This document shows positions 24,152-37,300 of a stretch of 64,000 nucleotides of DNA, piece after piece; within the stretch, counting starts at the first letter, position 1, and each line of letters begins with the position of its first letter. A program made the position numbers and the translations under genes. The notes under the pieces are model-generated. The model was not told the DNA's origin and made no database searches. It saw nothing but the letters and a program-made list of their open reading frames with translations. Origin of the DNA: Pyrocephalus nanus (Eukaryota > Chordata > Aves > Passeriformes > Tyrannidae); the NCBI GenBank assembly GCA_038380795.1, contig CM076271.1:18615001-18679000 (forward strand). Direction: 5' to 3'.

Positions 24152-27100
24152 AAAACAGTAGTACAGTGGATAGGAATAAATTTGCCCTGAATCCTATTTG
24201 AAATCATGCTATGATCTACTGTTTTAGCAATTACATGGAAATTATGATATTTTTCCCGGGGAAGAAGAAAACAACAGACAAACTAATTAAGAAAACTGAC
24301 AGTGTAACATGTAATGTAAAATATATTTTGTGTTTAAAAGTCCCGTTCTAGGAAATCTCAATGCATAATTCAGAGTAGTTTCACACTCAGACCAATTACA
24401 CAACTGGTTTGTGTTTTAAGAGGAAAACACACCAAATGGTTCTTATTTGTAAATTTTACTAAAATCTGGGGTGAACACGAGCTGGTTTTCAGTTTTGCCA
24501 TAAAAGAGGAGACCCACACTCACACCCTGCTGAATTTTTTGGTTAGAATGTTTCATTGCCAGAGGGGAAAAAGAAAGCTAAACAGCCTGCTCAGTTAAAA
24601 TCAGTGGAAATTCTCCCAGTGACTTCAGTGAAACCCAGAATGGGCACAAGATCCGTGCAGATGACTGGAAATGGTCCGTGGAGAATTTCAAGGCAGCTTT
24701 GAGCTGGGTATGGAATAAAGGGGAAACCAAGTGTAAGTGGCTGCTAGTGGGGCTGTGATAAGCAAATATGCAGACACTTCCTCTGATAGCACTGGAATTA
24801 CCTGAAATTAAGTGTGATTTTGATGAGGAACAAGTTGCATTTCCAGTTCATCTCAGCGAGAAAAGCTGCAGCAAACCCTGTATGAGTTTCTGCAGGAGCT
24901 CCCTGAGGTCAATGAGCTGGTGTGTGTGTGTACAAAGCTCATGCAAAATCCAAGTTTCCAACATTGGGAAGAAACTGGGACACCCCATGGCACTGTCTGT
25001 AGGTTCAGAGCATGATGTTCTGCCCCACTGCACACGAGGTAGCCCTGGGGTTGTGCAGATGTTCCCACCCCACCAGCCCTGTCACCTGCTCATGACCCAT
25101 CTCTAATAATTGTCTTACTAAGACTTTCTCAAGGCTTAAAAAAACTCAAGGAACATCCCTAAAGGAGGCATTTGGTTTCATCAGTCCTGCTGCACATGTG
25201 CTTTCCCCCTCCACCTAATATTATGGAAGTGGGAAAGGGCAGGTCAGGAGAGCAGCTCCTTTGCTACAGGCTTGGACTGAGAGCTGTGCCAAAAAATGAA
25301 TTAAATGAGAAACTGAAAAGTGAGGAGGCAGAAAAACCTCTGTGAAAAATAGGAAGAAGGGAGAGAAAGTGGAGGGCTGTAGGTTGAAAGCCATGATCCC
25401 TCTCTGTTTGCAGGGCAATCCCTGAGCTCACTGATGTCTGTCATACAGAGATTTTTGGAATTGTGCTCTGGTTCACTTAGTGGAAAAATCAAGGTTAAAA
25501 TTTAGGTAGGTAGGTAGTTGCTGGAGCATTTACGTGCACCACAAGGCTGTGAATATACTAAAAGAAAAAAATTTCATTTTTTTTTCCTCACCATCACTTT
25601 GTTTCTTCTCTTTCACGTCTCTTTGTTATTTTGGGGTAGGTGAGATGGTGTTTTACTACTCTGTTTCCATGTTTCTGCTTTTGCAGTGCCCGACTTAGGG
25701 AACAGCATGGATCCCTTAAGGAATTCACTAAAAGGTAAGCTAATTAATGTTACAGCTGCATGGAAATGTGCCTGGCCTGGTGATGGGGGGGGGGGGAAAT
25801 GATGCTGAATGGTGACAACACTGTCCTCCACCTCTGGAGCACAAGAACTCTTGATCTTTCCTGTTTCAGCCCGTGGAGGTGCTGAGCTGTCTCTTAATGT
25901 AACTACAGGGAGCATTTTCTTGCCCACATAAATTATACCTGTACAGACCATTTTCTCAGTAATTGTGCTTTAGGAAAAGGCAAAGCACATGCACTTTCTA
26001 AGTGACTCTAGACCAGAAGTGATCACCAAAGGTGTCCTGATTTTTAGAAAGCCTTACAGAAAGTAACAGGTAGGATTTCACCTAAATTAGAGCAGCTGAA
26101 ATCTGCAGTATGACTGTCCAGGACTGGCAGGGCAGCTCATCAGCACCAGTGAGGAATAGCAGGGGCACCTTGCCCAGCTGCTGTAGCTGATTTTTGCCCT
26201 CAAGGTACTTGTCAGAAAATATTGTCAGCTGGCTGCACTTTGCAGTGACAGGATTTGTCTTCATTCCCCTAAATAATGTCCTGTGTGGGGGATGTGTGTG
26301 CGTTTTAAAACGGGATAGAGAAAATTGTGTTTTATCTCACAACTGGTAGTTTGGTTCATTGTCAGGAGTTTTTCTTTGAGTGGAGATTGCAATAAAAATG
26401 GTGTTGCCTAAGCCCAGACTATTCCCTTGGACATCAGGTGTTTTGGAGCTGGGCTGTGACCACCCAATGGCTGAGTTTGGGTTCAGTGAACTCGCTGGCA
26501 TCTCTTGATGTCCTGTGGTACCATCAGCTCTTCACTCTCTCTGCTCCTGAGACAAAGTTTTTCATGTGTTGTGGTGCTTTTATTCATTTATTCATTCTTA
26601 TTTTTGTTGAGAATATTTGCTAGTTTACACTTCTGTTTCTTTTTCTCTTTGCCTTTTCTACACATAATGATGCCTTTGCCTCGCTTCTGCTGTGTTATGG
26701 AGTGAGCTCTGCTGCTGATCAAACAGAGGTTGGTGCAGAATTCCCTCACCATGAACACATTTTTATGTGTGGACAATTTGTGTTTTGTTTTTAGCACCAG
26801 TGGTTCTGCAGTTTAAACTGTCCCACTCATTGCAGTCCTGGTCTTCAAGGACTCTGTGTAAGCTTTAATTCCATGAACAACAGGAGGGCTGAGGAATTTG
26901 GATATTGGGTGCCATCGACACAGGTAAATCTGCACGTCTGTACAGGCAAAAAACCTTCATGTGGATGCAGCCATTCTTTAGTGGAACCTAATTTAGGCAG
27001 CTAAATCTACCTGAACTGAATTATTTGCCATGTCTGTGCTCTCAAGGTGTTTAGCCATGGTTTGGTATTTCAGACATAAAAATGATGAGTTAATACCATC

Positions 27101-28157
27101 GCCAGAATTTCATGCCTTCATGCACACGATTTAATCGAGAATTTATGGTCTCATCCCAACCCTGCAGCTGCTACAGCGAGACAACTTTTGCTCCTACCTT
27201 TGGCAGGTTCAGGAATTGCTTGGTGTAACTCAGCAGAGTGAAAACCCTCACCAGTGGGGAATGTTTCCTCTCTAAATAGCTGGAGAGCAGCGTGGTCACT
27301 CCGTGGGGACTCAGTGGTTGCTCTTATTTCCCCTCTGCAGGAAGGAAGGGAAGCAGGACCACTCATTCTGTGCATCTGTCTGCAGGGATACAGCATTTCC
27401 ATGAGTAGGGCAAAGCCCTTACAACAGGAGAGGCTGATGGAGGGTCCTCAGTGGAGATATTCAGGAGCATTCCTTCCAGGAATGAGGAGCTTGATCCCAC
27501 TGCTCTGATTCAGGGAGGTTACTCAAGTGAGTAAGGGCTTCAAGATTCAACTTCCTTGCTTTTCAGCAAGGTAATTATGTGTATTTTAGCAGGAGATCCA
27601 TGGAGGGATATTTAAAACAGGAATGTATTTTCTAGACTGAAATAATTAAAAAAAACAAAAACAAATCCCCAAACAGAAAATTCATAAATGCTGACACCCT
27701 CAAATTAAAAACCACACATTTTCTGACAGGTCTCTAAGGGATGCAAGGTAGCTCTTTCTTGAGAGACATTCAGCGTGAATGCCTTGTCAGGAAGCTGATT
27801 TTTCTCAGGAAATGTGGATTGCCTTTTGAAAACAGTCTTTTCAAAGTGTCTGAGATGAGGTCACCCATTAAAATTGGCAGGCTGGCACATAATTACAATG
27901 CACACCATGCATGCCTTGCTTCTCAGACATGTATCACTCACTGTTCCCCAGGATTTTTATTTTTCTTGGTGGAGAGGCAATCCCAAGGCAGGCAGGAGGG
28001 TCATCCCTGTCTCCCAGCAATGTGGGGGTACATGGGCTGTGCTGCTGGGATGGTTTTGGAAACCACTTTTCTAGGGCAGATAAGTTACAGGTCTAGTTAA
28101 AGGGGTTGTGCCAACAGGAGAAAGGTACAGTGGCCACTTTGTGAAGGTGGATGTTAA
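24152..28157. other. Non-coding stretch, no gene recognised
   Basis: Unique sequence with a 12-G run at 25785-25796 and an A-rich tract near 27645-27675. Frames such as 24768-25106 (112 codons) and 27741-28100 (119 codons) show no known domain and no supporting splice pattern that I can see. Confidence 0.55.
25785..25796. repeat. Poly-G homopolymer (12 bases)
   Basis: An uninterrupted run of 12 G after TGAT and before AAATGAT. Confidence 0.9.
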
Positions 28158-28435
28158 ATCATAGAATTAGAGAATGGTTTGGGTGAGAAAGGACCTTAAA
28201 GACCATCCAGTTCCACCCATCCCCCAAGGGTAGGGACACCTTCCACTAGCCCAGGTTGCTCCAAGCCCCTTCCAACCTGGCCTTGGACACTTCCAGGGAT
28301 CCAGGGGCAGCCACAGCTTCTCTGGCAACCTGTGCCAGGGCCTGCCCACCCTCCCAGGGAAGGATTTCTGCCTCATATCTGATCTAAATCCACCATCTGA
28401 ATACTTGTGCCTTTGTCCTTCCACTGGCCATATTG
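28158..28435 (-). repeat. CR1 LINE 3' fragment
   Basis: Read on the minus strand this is the standard CR1 3' region. On the plus strand it starts with 'ATCATAGAATTAGAGAATGG', the reversed terminal repeat. It then runs through 'GGACCTTAAAGACCATCCAG', 'GACACCTTCCACTAGCCCAG', 'CTTGGACACTTCCAGGGATC' and 'GCAGCCACAGCTTCTCTGGC', to a worn block that corresponds to the part before the 3' untranslated core. The right edge is imprecise because similarity fades after about 28430. The 85-codon minus frame across it is a CR1 translation, not a host gene. Confidence 0.94.
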
Positions 28436-31150
28436 TGCAGGATCATGCTCAGAGTTAGGGCTCCCCTTAATGAAGTTGGGACAAGGAGCTGGGTCTGGTG
28501 TGGACAAGACAATCAACCTTTCTCAGACAGGGAGCACATTGCAGGAGTTTCTTACAGTTTACTCCCCATGAAAGATCACAATTTAATTCAAAGTTGCTGA
28601 GAAATTTATGCCCAAACCCCCCAAACTAGAACATTTGATGGTCTGGGGGTGAGAACAGGCTGAGTATGTGCAGGGCAAAGTCACAGCACCACAAACACTC
28701 CCATTTTTCCAGTGCAGCACTTTCTGATTTGTTTAGCATGAGATTAACATGAAAATACTTTACAGAGGGAAGATCAGCTGTTTGCAAAGCCTGAGCATTT
28801 GGCACTGCAACAATTTGTATTGATAGCTTCAGGCTAACTATATTTTTTCTTGACAATTCATGCTACTCAACTCAAACTATGAGATAATTTGTTTCTGGAA
28901 CCATGGACAGAATGAAAAGTTGGCTTCCAACTGGATCCCAGGGCTTCCCAGAAGGAAGTGGTCTGGTGCAATGCTTTTCTTTTATTAGCAGATTTGAGCT
29001 GTAAAACTTGTGGTTATAAGAGGCATTACTTAAATTCCATTTTCAGTGTTGTTTATTGTCATTTCTAATGCTATTATTTGATGCATACCATTATACTTTA
29101 GACAGTCAACAATTCTAAAAACCACTGTAATGCCTGAGCATGAAAATGTGAACATGCAAATTGCTTGTATCTGGCACTGAATATGTATGTTTGAAACAAA
29201 ACTCTGCTACTCGTGAATAATCATTACTCTGAGCTCTAAAATCTCCAACTGTTTAAAAGACAGAGTTCATTAAGTTAATTACAATTTCTTGATGGCAACT
29301 CATCTTGTTGGCAAAGTCAATCTCTATGGGAAACCAAAACAGCTGAAATGTAATCAGATGCTGCTACAGAAAGTGGTTTACAAAGGCAAAGTTACTGAAG
29401 TTAGTTAATTTTTAAACTCAAGGCAAAGGCAATTTGTGCCAATCCCGGATTCTCTGTGTCTTTCCTTTTGTCAAACAATTGATTTTTGTGTATTGTTTTT
29501 AAGTCAGCCATACAATAGGTAATTCATCATCACTGGGAGATATAAACTCAAGCAGTCTCCGAAAATAATTGAATTTTTCAGAAATTCTCTAAGGGGGTGA
29601 AAAATCCATAACAGCCATTAAATTCTGCTCTTTGTAGAAGGAATATGAAATATTACAATTATGATCAAGGAGAAAAAAACCCCTCTTTAATTCCAGTTGC
29701 TGAATCTAGCAGGAATAATTCGGTGTTTTGTTATGCTCTTCCGCTGTTTCAATGGAATTTGTATGAAAAAATGTGATAACACGTATCAAAAGATGCCATT
29801 TACAATGGGAGAGAGGAAACTGTTTAGGAATTCCAGCCTGACAAATGCAGGAGATTACAGCCTTGATCTGGAGCTGTGCTCATCTCTGCCCCCAAATTGG
29901 AGAACAGCTTGTTGCTGCATAAACGAGGTGCCTGCCCTATTATTGCATTTCTGTGGGATCTTCATTTTTTTGGAGCATCTACTGAATTCCTTTTAACTGT
30001 GGCTGCCCAGCTGGGATTCCCAGGATCAACCCCTTCACTGCATGGCTTCAGGCCATGGGAAGGAGTCATATCCATCTTGGAGAACCCACCTGCTCGTGGC
30101 AACATCACCATGCAGGAGCGGCACAAAGAGCAGAGCTCTTGGGCAAGCGGATGTTGCAAAGGTAGAGTTATATTGTCAAGAGGTCTCCAAAACCTGTGAG
30201 GGAATTAGAACTGTTTCTTCCAGGGATTTTGTTCCTTTGCTGGTATCCTGGTAGGGTTTGACTTGCTCAGCATCTTCCAAAATGGATCAGGGTTCTTGCT
30301 ATTGAGCATCAGTAAGACTTAAGGTCTGGTGGTCATACACCAAATGTTTGCTCTCCAGGAGAGATATCCCAAATCCTGTGGTCTGTGCTGATAAAGAGCT
30401 CCCAAAGATTAGGAGAAGTACCCATGTATTTGGAAAAGGACTTACATTGGCATGGGTTAAATGGGAAAGTAAGGAGATACTGAAAAGTAAATAAATGCTG
30501 TGATAATTTACTGCAAGCTGGGGTTTTTTTTTCTGTCTCCATAATAGCATGCTGTAAACTAATAGATCATCTGAGATGAAGCCAGAGCATGACAAGATGG
30601 ATCATTTAAGATATTAAATGATGCTTTTCTGTGTACTGTTGTTATCCAAAGTATATTAAAAAAAAGTATCAGACAGTATGTTTTTTCCAAGCACTCTCAT
30701 ATGCTTAGACCTGGTTTAGTAAATCTACTGCATCATTAGCCCCTGCCTGAGTTCGGCTTTCAGAACAGTTTACAGTTCTGAAACCATTTTGTTGTAAATT
30801 GTCATTTTATTGGTGTGAAAAATCATTTGGAAACAAGGGAAAGAAGTGACCATGCTGTTTAATAGGATCCATACCCAGATCTAGTGGGAAAACAGCATTA
30901 TTTGAGTTTACACATAAAGGTACTATTTTGTGTTGGGTCTTGAGATGCTTCCCTGGCTGCTCTGAGGGTTTTGTTTCTCTCATCTCTTGAAGAGGGTAGG
31001 AAACCCAAACTGTGTGTGGGGCAGGGTGGTGGCAGGAATCAGGAGCTGCCAGGGGGTGTGTGCCCCACACCAGGATGGGCAGTCCCATCTGGTGTCCTCT
31101 GACCACGCTCCAGGTGCATTTCTCAGAGTGAACACATTTTTAAAAGCAAT
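28436..31150. other. Non-coding stretch, no gene recognised
   Basis: Unique AT-rich sequence. The part at about 29060-29320 is rich in TAAT, ATGCAAAT (29154-29161) and similar homeodomain- or POU-type words and has no low-complexity runs, which is the look of a conserved non-coding element. The frames at 29697-29996 and 29876-30199 show no domain I know. Confidence 0.55.
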
Positions 31151-31275
31151 GAATCACAGAATGGTTTGGGTTGGAGGGGACCTTAAAGCTCATCCCACTC
31201 CACCCCTGCCATGGAGGGATACTTTCCACTAGACAAGGTTCCTCCAACCTGGCCTTGAACTCTTACAGGGCTGGG
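31151..31275 (-). repeat. CR1 LINE 3' fragment (truncated)
   Basis: The plus strand begins 'GAATCACAGAATGGTTTGGG' and continues through 'GGACCTTAAAGCTCATCCCA', 'CACCCCTGCCATGGAGGGAT' and 'CTCCAACCTGGCCTTGAACT', then loses similarity near 31275. A segment equivalent to 'GCTCCAAGCCC' is shortened, so there is a small internal deletion. Confidence 0.93.
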
Positions 31276-33541
31276 GCCAGAATATGCCAAAATATTTAAT
31301 TTATTTTAAACCCAGACTTATTTCTGTGGTAGCCAAGGCAATATTCCCCGAGTTTGACATTATCTTCCCAAGCTGTCCCTCACAGTGACTCTCAGTGCTG
31401 TTTTGGAGGGACTGTCACAAAGGGAGGGTCACTGGGTTGCCCTCCTTGCTACCTCCCTCCCAGAGAAGGGGAATAGTGAGTTCCAGTAATATCATTGGCT
31501 TTATGAAGTGGAAACATCTTTATTTACAAAGGGCAGTGTGTCCATAAATTTTAGGCAGAGTTGATGGGGAGATGAGTAGTAACCTGAGGGGAGAAAGCAC
31601 CTCATTCTTCCAGTTATCCAACACCCAGCTGAGCTTGCTTCTAAGGCAGTGAATCTCTTCTCTTTATTAGAGCTATGAGATCTTATTTTTGCCTTTTTCC
31701 AATTTTTTCAAGGACTGCCTTGCCCTTTATTTTCCTGTTTCTCCTGTCTTACAGCATTTTGTTTCTCTGAGTTGCATTATGAGGGGAGGGTTTGTCTTCC
31801 ACTCAAGAATTAACTACTAGCCGGGGTTGAAAGAAGGATATAGGATTTCATGGACCAGTGAACTAATGCGATGTGAAATCCTATTTTCCTATCTTCCAAG
31901 TGTCTACAGAATTCCAAGTTAATGTACTTTATATTATATGGTTGCCACCTGTTTATATTATCAGTAGTTTGAATATTTAAGCACGACACACTCCATTTCC
32001 TACCAATTTGTCTGTATTTCAAGAGTGGATCCTCCTAGTGTTTCCATACTTAATTTTTTTCTCCTTTTCTTAGCTCCAAAATGAACACTGTGGCCTAGCA
32101 AGACTGCAGTTAAATTTTCATTAAAAAATTATATAGTTCACAGCACAGATTTAATTGATCACACTCTTACCTGGTGTAAATCAACAGAGCAGCATTAATT
32201 CTAACAAGATTTCTCACCAGCTGAGGATCTGCTTCCGTGGATTTTTTTTTTTGTGTCGTTCTCAAAGCCCAGAAGAGCGAATCTTCAAAAAAAAGGTCTT
32301 TGAAGCTGGCTCACTTTTAACAGTTCAAAATCACATTTTGCTGTCATATGCACATTTGAGGAACATCATAAATCTCACGTAAGCAGCCCGTAGTTTCAGT
32401 GCATATATTTAAATATGTGATGATCCAAGGGCCCATTGCTGAGCACAGACGTGTGGGTGGGTGTTTCACACCGACTCATGAGGGGTCGCTGGAACGTTTC
32501 TGCATCTGGACTAATAAATGGCAACTGCAGTTAATGGAGAACAATGAATCTTGGAACAAAGGGGGGGAAAACAGCGCATCTGCTGAAGGAAAGATGTGTC
32601 GAATACTGATTAGGAAAGAGATCTGGGAGTTGTTGGAGAAAATCTCCAAAGCATTCGGCTTAATGTGCAACTGCAGTGAAAAGGGCAAGCAGAACGCTGG
32701 CTTGTACTGCTGGGGGAAGGCAATATAAATCAAAGCAGCTGGCTTTGTTACCATCAGGCATTGTTTTGACATCACCCAAAGAGCTGAACTTTGTTTGCTA
32801 TTGGCCACTATGGCTTCAGAAGAATGTATTTCTGACTGGAGGGGATTTTCTGTGCGCTAAACTAAATTACCATCTTCTGCATTTTAAGATAACGCAGAGG
32901 AAGAAACAGAACAAAAATCATCTCATTAAGAAGTAAAGCGGCTGCTCTGATTGGGGCAATTGTTGGCAGCAAGGAGCAGTCTCCAACTTGACCTGAGGTT
33001 CAGTTTCAGGAGGGAAAAAAAAAAAAAAAAAGGCTGTGAAAATATTACCTAAAATGCGGTGAATTCAGATTGGAAAATAAATGTTTTGTTGAAAATCTCA
33101 TTTTGTGACAACTCCAAAATGATGGGAGTTATCACTACAAAGGCAGCAAATGATAGAGAGAAATGGAATGAAAAGCTCAGCCATAATGAGCTCGGTGCTC
33201 TTATCTGCTTATGAGCATTTGGATTTTGTCAGGTTTTAATTTTACAGGATTCTCAGACCAAAGGAGGGCTGATGCTTAATACAAAACTTGGAGCACAAGC
33301 CATGGCAGCTTTCCTGGGTCATTCTCTGTCAGAATTACCTTCACAGTTCCTCGCATGCAGAAGTTGTCGATTCATCCATAAATAATCACTGCTGGTTGGA
33401 GCCCTGGTGTGCAAAATTCCAGCTCAAGTTCAGCCACAGAGGCTGTGAAATGAAACATGAAGGGGGTGTTTTAAGCAAGAAAAAACTGTCACTTCTATTT
33501 CATTCAGTGGGAATTTCTGAACCTAACAAAACACATTGTTT
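31276..33541. other. Non-coding stretch, possibly conserved in part
   Basis: No recognised gene. It contains a T run near 32240-32252 and a 17-A run at 33015-33031. The section at about 32380-33000 carries two staggered plus-strand frames (32399-32728 and 32676-32936) without known domains. Confidence 0.5.
33015..33031. repeat. Poly-A homopolymer (17 bases)
   Basis: An uninterrupted run of 17 A. No AATAAA precedes it within 40 bases, so a retroposed mRNA origin is not supported. Confidence 0.88.
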
Positions 33542-33766
33542 TGGCCTCAAGTCGCACTGGGGGAGATTTAGGTTGGGTATTAGGAAAAATTTCCTCACTG
33601 AAAGGGTGGTCAGGTGTTGGAACAGGCTGCCCAGGGCAGTAGTGGAATCAACATCCCTGGAGGGATTTAGGAAACATGGTTTAGTGGTGGCCTTGGAAGT
33701 GCCAGGAGAACAGTTGGACTTGATGACCTTAGGGGGCTTTTCCAACCTCAATGATTCTATGATTTT
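33542..33766 (+). repeat. CR1 LINE 3' fragment, left arm of an inverted pair
   Basis: The order of blocks is that of the CR1 subfamily with the TTTTCCAACCT end: 'GGGGGAGATTTAGGTTGGGT', 'TTAGGAAAAATTTCCTCACT', 'GAAAGGGTGGTCAGGTGTTG', 'GAACAGGCTGCCCAGGGCAG', 'TGGTTTAGTGGTGGCCTTGG', 'GGACTTGATGACCTTAGGGG' and an ATGATTCTATGAT end. About 20-30 bases are missing between 'GGGATTTAGGAAA' and 'CATGGTTTAG'. The 178-codon plus frame that starts at 33288 reads into this element and is not a gene. Confidence 0.95.
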
Positions 33767-34017
33767 CACTGAACTGGAAAGAAGATCTAGAACTTTTAGG
33801 AACTTTTTGTCTTTATACACTTAGAACTCCAGTTCCCTCCCATGGGATTGTTAAAAAATCACTCTGCTTTCTCCACAGCCTTCCTCATATAAAGAAAAAT
33901 AAAGACATGTCAAGGGTACAACATCTCTGAGCCCCCTGTGTGCTTGGGGTGCTTTGCAGTTGAGCTGTGACAGCTTCCAGGGCATCTCCATGATCTCTGG
34001 TTAACTTTTCACACAAT

Positions 34018-34375
34018 CCCAGAATCATTAAGGTTGGAAAAGCCCTCCTAGGCCATGGAGTCCAACCTGTCCCCAATCCCTACCCTGTCCCCCAGCCCAG
34101 AGCTCTGAGTGCCACATCCAGTCCTTCCTTGGACACCTCCAGGGCTGGAGACTCCAAACCTCCCTGGGCAGCCCCTGCCAAGGCCTGACCACCCTTTCCA
34201 GGAGAAATTCCTCCTGATGTCCAACCTGAGCCTCCCCTGGCACAGCTGGAGCTGTTCCCTCTCCTCCTGTCCCTGTTCCCTGGGAGCAGAGCCCAAACCC
34301 CCCCTGGCTGCCCCCTCCTGTCAGGGATTGCAGAGCCAGAAGGTCCCCCCTGAGCCTCCTTTTCCCACTGGCCAT
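34018..34375 (-). repeat. CR1 LINE 3' fragment, right arm of an inverted pair
   Basis: The plus strand begins 'CCCAGAATCATTAAGGTTGG', followed by 'CATGGAGTCCAACCTGTCCC', 'GTGCCACATCCAGTCCTTCC', 'CTCCCTGGGCAGCCCCTGCC', 'CTGACCACCCTTTCCAGGAG', 'GATGTCCAACCTGAGCCTCC' and 'CAGGGATTGCAGAGCCAGAA'. It belongs to the same broad CR1 group as 33542-33766 but is longer at its 5' side. It is GC-rich, and similarity fades after about 34372. The 140-codon minus-strand frame across it is a repeat translation. Confidence 0.93.
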
Positions 34376-37300
34376 TTTTAACCAGCCCAAAACACTCTCA
34401 AAACAACTCAAATCCCCAACAGGACCCTTCTCACCTTCCTGTCTATCCATCCTGTGTCACAATTTCTAACTCAGATGTACTATTTTTCAGTTATATTCCA
34501 GCTGAAGTCAAACAACAAGAATAAATTAGGGAGAAGTGTGGTGAGCTGAGCAGTTTTCATTTTAACAGTATTTTAATAATCAGGAAAGTCACCCATGTAT
34601 GGTAATGATAAATTGCTTTGCTACAGGGTAATATAAACTTTACAAGTATAATAAATATTTCTGCTTGGCCAAGAAAACTGAAATACTGGAAACTGTTTAA
34701 ATATGTGCATCAAAATGAATGAAGATGAAAAACTGGAGAATATTTTTAAAATAGCATATGTTTTTTGTAAATGAAATCTCAAACTGTCTTTATAGAAATG
34801 GGGATTTAGGTCATTGATGTGCTTATGAGGTCTATTTGAAATCAAAGAGATTTTGGTGTCACATAGGTACAAAAATTAGATTTATTTCTCTTCATGTTGC
34901 TGTTAGTAAGATGGGATTAAAACATTCAAGGTTATTGAAAAGAAATGTGTTCATTTTAAATTTCTAAGCTAGAGATTTGTTTGTGTTACACCATGTAGTT
35001 CAGATCCATATCAAAGACAGTATTTATTAGTGATACTGAGACAGAATGAGATTTTTATAACAGCCCTGCAAAGTTACTTTCCTACTTTCCACCAGCAGCA
35101 GAGAGAATGAGGAAACTTAATATTGTGGTACTGTGAGCCAGGAAAAGCTTGAAAATACAGGTAATAAAGCCAGGAAAATGGAATAACTTTATTAGGTCCT
35201 TTAATCCCATTTCTGGTTAGCGGGAAGTTAACAGGGTCCAGAAGAAGAGCTTTGTACCACTTGAAAACTAAAGGTTTCAAGCTTTTTTCCAGCTTTGTTG
35301 TCAGTGCTTGTGATGCCAGCCTTTCACTCATCCTGTAGAGGACATTTTCTAGCTTTATTCAATTTTCTTCCCAAAGTTATTACATTTCTCTCCTGCTAAG
35401 AACCATCTAACTTCAGTCAGAGCATCCAGCTGCAACAGCCTGGTTTTCATCTGCCTTTTCTCCCCATGGATGTTGTCAGATACTTCAATCTCAGCAATCC
35501 TTTATGTCAGACGTGTTTTATCCAGGGCTTCTCAATATTTTGGAGAGAGATACAGTTTTTAATGTGACTTTAGCATGAATTCCTGGGCGTTCCTGCATCT
35601 CTGTGTGTGTATTTCCCACATGTTTTCCTTTTTACTCACTCCTATTGATTTTTCCTGTGCACCTTTTGTTTTGCTTCGCAGGTAGAAGTGGCAGACAGGG
35701 GGAAAAGCTTTCCAATTTCTGCTTCTATTTTTATTTTTTCATTACCTTTTCCCTTCTTTCTCTTTGCTTCCCAGCTATGTCTCACCAGGAGTGACAAGTC
35801 ATCAGTATTTGCACTTCCTCTGTCACAGAAACAGGTGCAGAATAATCCTCTGACAACATCATAATCCCTATTGTGGGATCAGATTTTGCAAGGTCAAACT
35901 ATGACAAAGAATGTGTATAATTTCCAAATCTGGCCCTGGAGAAGAGCAGCACAATTTAGACTCATTAGGACAAGAAGAGCTGGAAAGTTGGCGTTGACCT
36001 TTTGATCTTCAACTGTAAGTTTAAAACTAAATCTTGCTGATTGTCTCCTCCAGTTTTGTTTTATGCCTCTTTCTGTATTCTTTGATGTGTGGGTATAACT
36101 TGTGGAAGTGCAAGTCCTGCCAGGAATAAGCTGCATTTTCCAAAATAAAGGGAGGGTGGGGTGCTGCAGGAGGGTTTTGGTTATCACTCCATTCTGGTAC
36201 ACTGCACCCTTGTCTTGACTTTTCAACTCTGCTCAATAATTTCATTCATTTATTTGTATAAACACAGTGGACAAAAATTCTTTTCTGAGGCACAGCAGCT
36301 TTCTAATTCCTCTGTGGCTGCTGATTGGATTTGTAGCAGACTTTTCAAAATAAGGCACTCAGATCTGGGTGGATAAGAATAAAAGCAGGTTTATATGCTG
36401 AGTTCAGCAACCTGGCCCTGCAGGCAGGAGCACAGGCTGGCTGAGCTGCCCCCTTTTCGTGACTGTTTTGGGTAGTGTGTGCTCAGTATCTTTTGTAACT
36501 CAAATTGATTTGTGCATGAAGGAGCATATTCAGGAGTCTAATACACAAATATAGATGATCAAAGGAAACACTACAACCCATTCACTCCTTCATTTTGTAT
36601 TAGTACACGTAGACATGAAGCTTGATTGCCAGGGATGCTCAAGAGGTACTTAGAGCAGCTATAAAATTGTCTGTGCACGTCATTGCTGGGGGTGGGATCA
36701 AACCAGCTCTGAATTCCTCCCTGGGCAGTCTGAGCCAGGAAATCCTGGCAGATGTGAGCCAGTTTTGGTGACCTGATGATCCTGCCCCTTCCATCCACAG
36801 TGGTAACTCCTTGTGGTGTTTAAACCCAATGCTCATCTTTAGGTGAATTAAGTTTAAGGTTGATTTGTGAGCCTACATCAGAATAAAGGGGGGTTACTAA
36901 CAGCAAAAAATGTAGCTTTTTCTGTCAGGACAAGGAAATGATTTTATGAGGTTCTCATCTTGCAGAAAACATAGGGAATTCTGTATTTTCTCCTTGACAA
37001 GCTGTTGGGTCCATGGCTCAGAACATGCTGGTGGAAGGCAGATGGGTCATACACTGCTCTGTCTGGGAAGGGCTCTGATGAGTTTTACAACTGTTTTTCT
37101 GCTCGAAACATCCATTTATTGCTGTTTCTGATGTAAATAGCGCTGCTGTCCTTGCTTGGCACAGCAAAAGCATTTCCTGGTAGGGCATTAACAGATTCCT
37201 AGAGGAAGGAATTGGCCCATGTTGGGAACACCTCGTGTCCCATCCCTGTTTGCACAGGAGAATGGTGCAGGCAGTGGGGAGTAATTAGGATTGATTTCTG

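Noticed and set aside
33288..33824. 178-codon plus-strand frame
   Set aside because: More than a third is CR1 3' sequence. The remainder has no domain.
34028..34450. 140-codon minus-strand frame
   Set aside because: It is a translation of a CR1 3' region, which is not protein-coding in the parent element.
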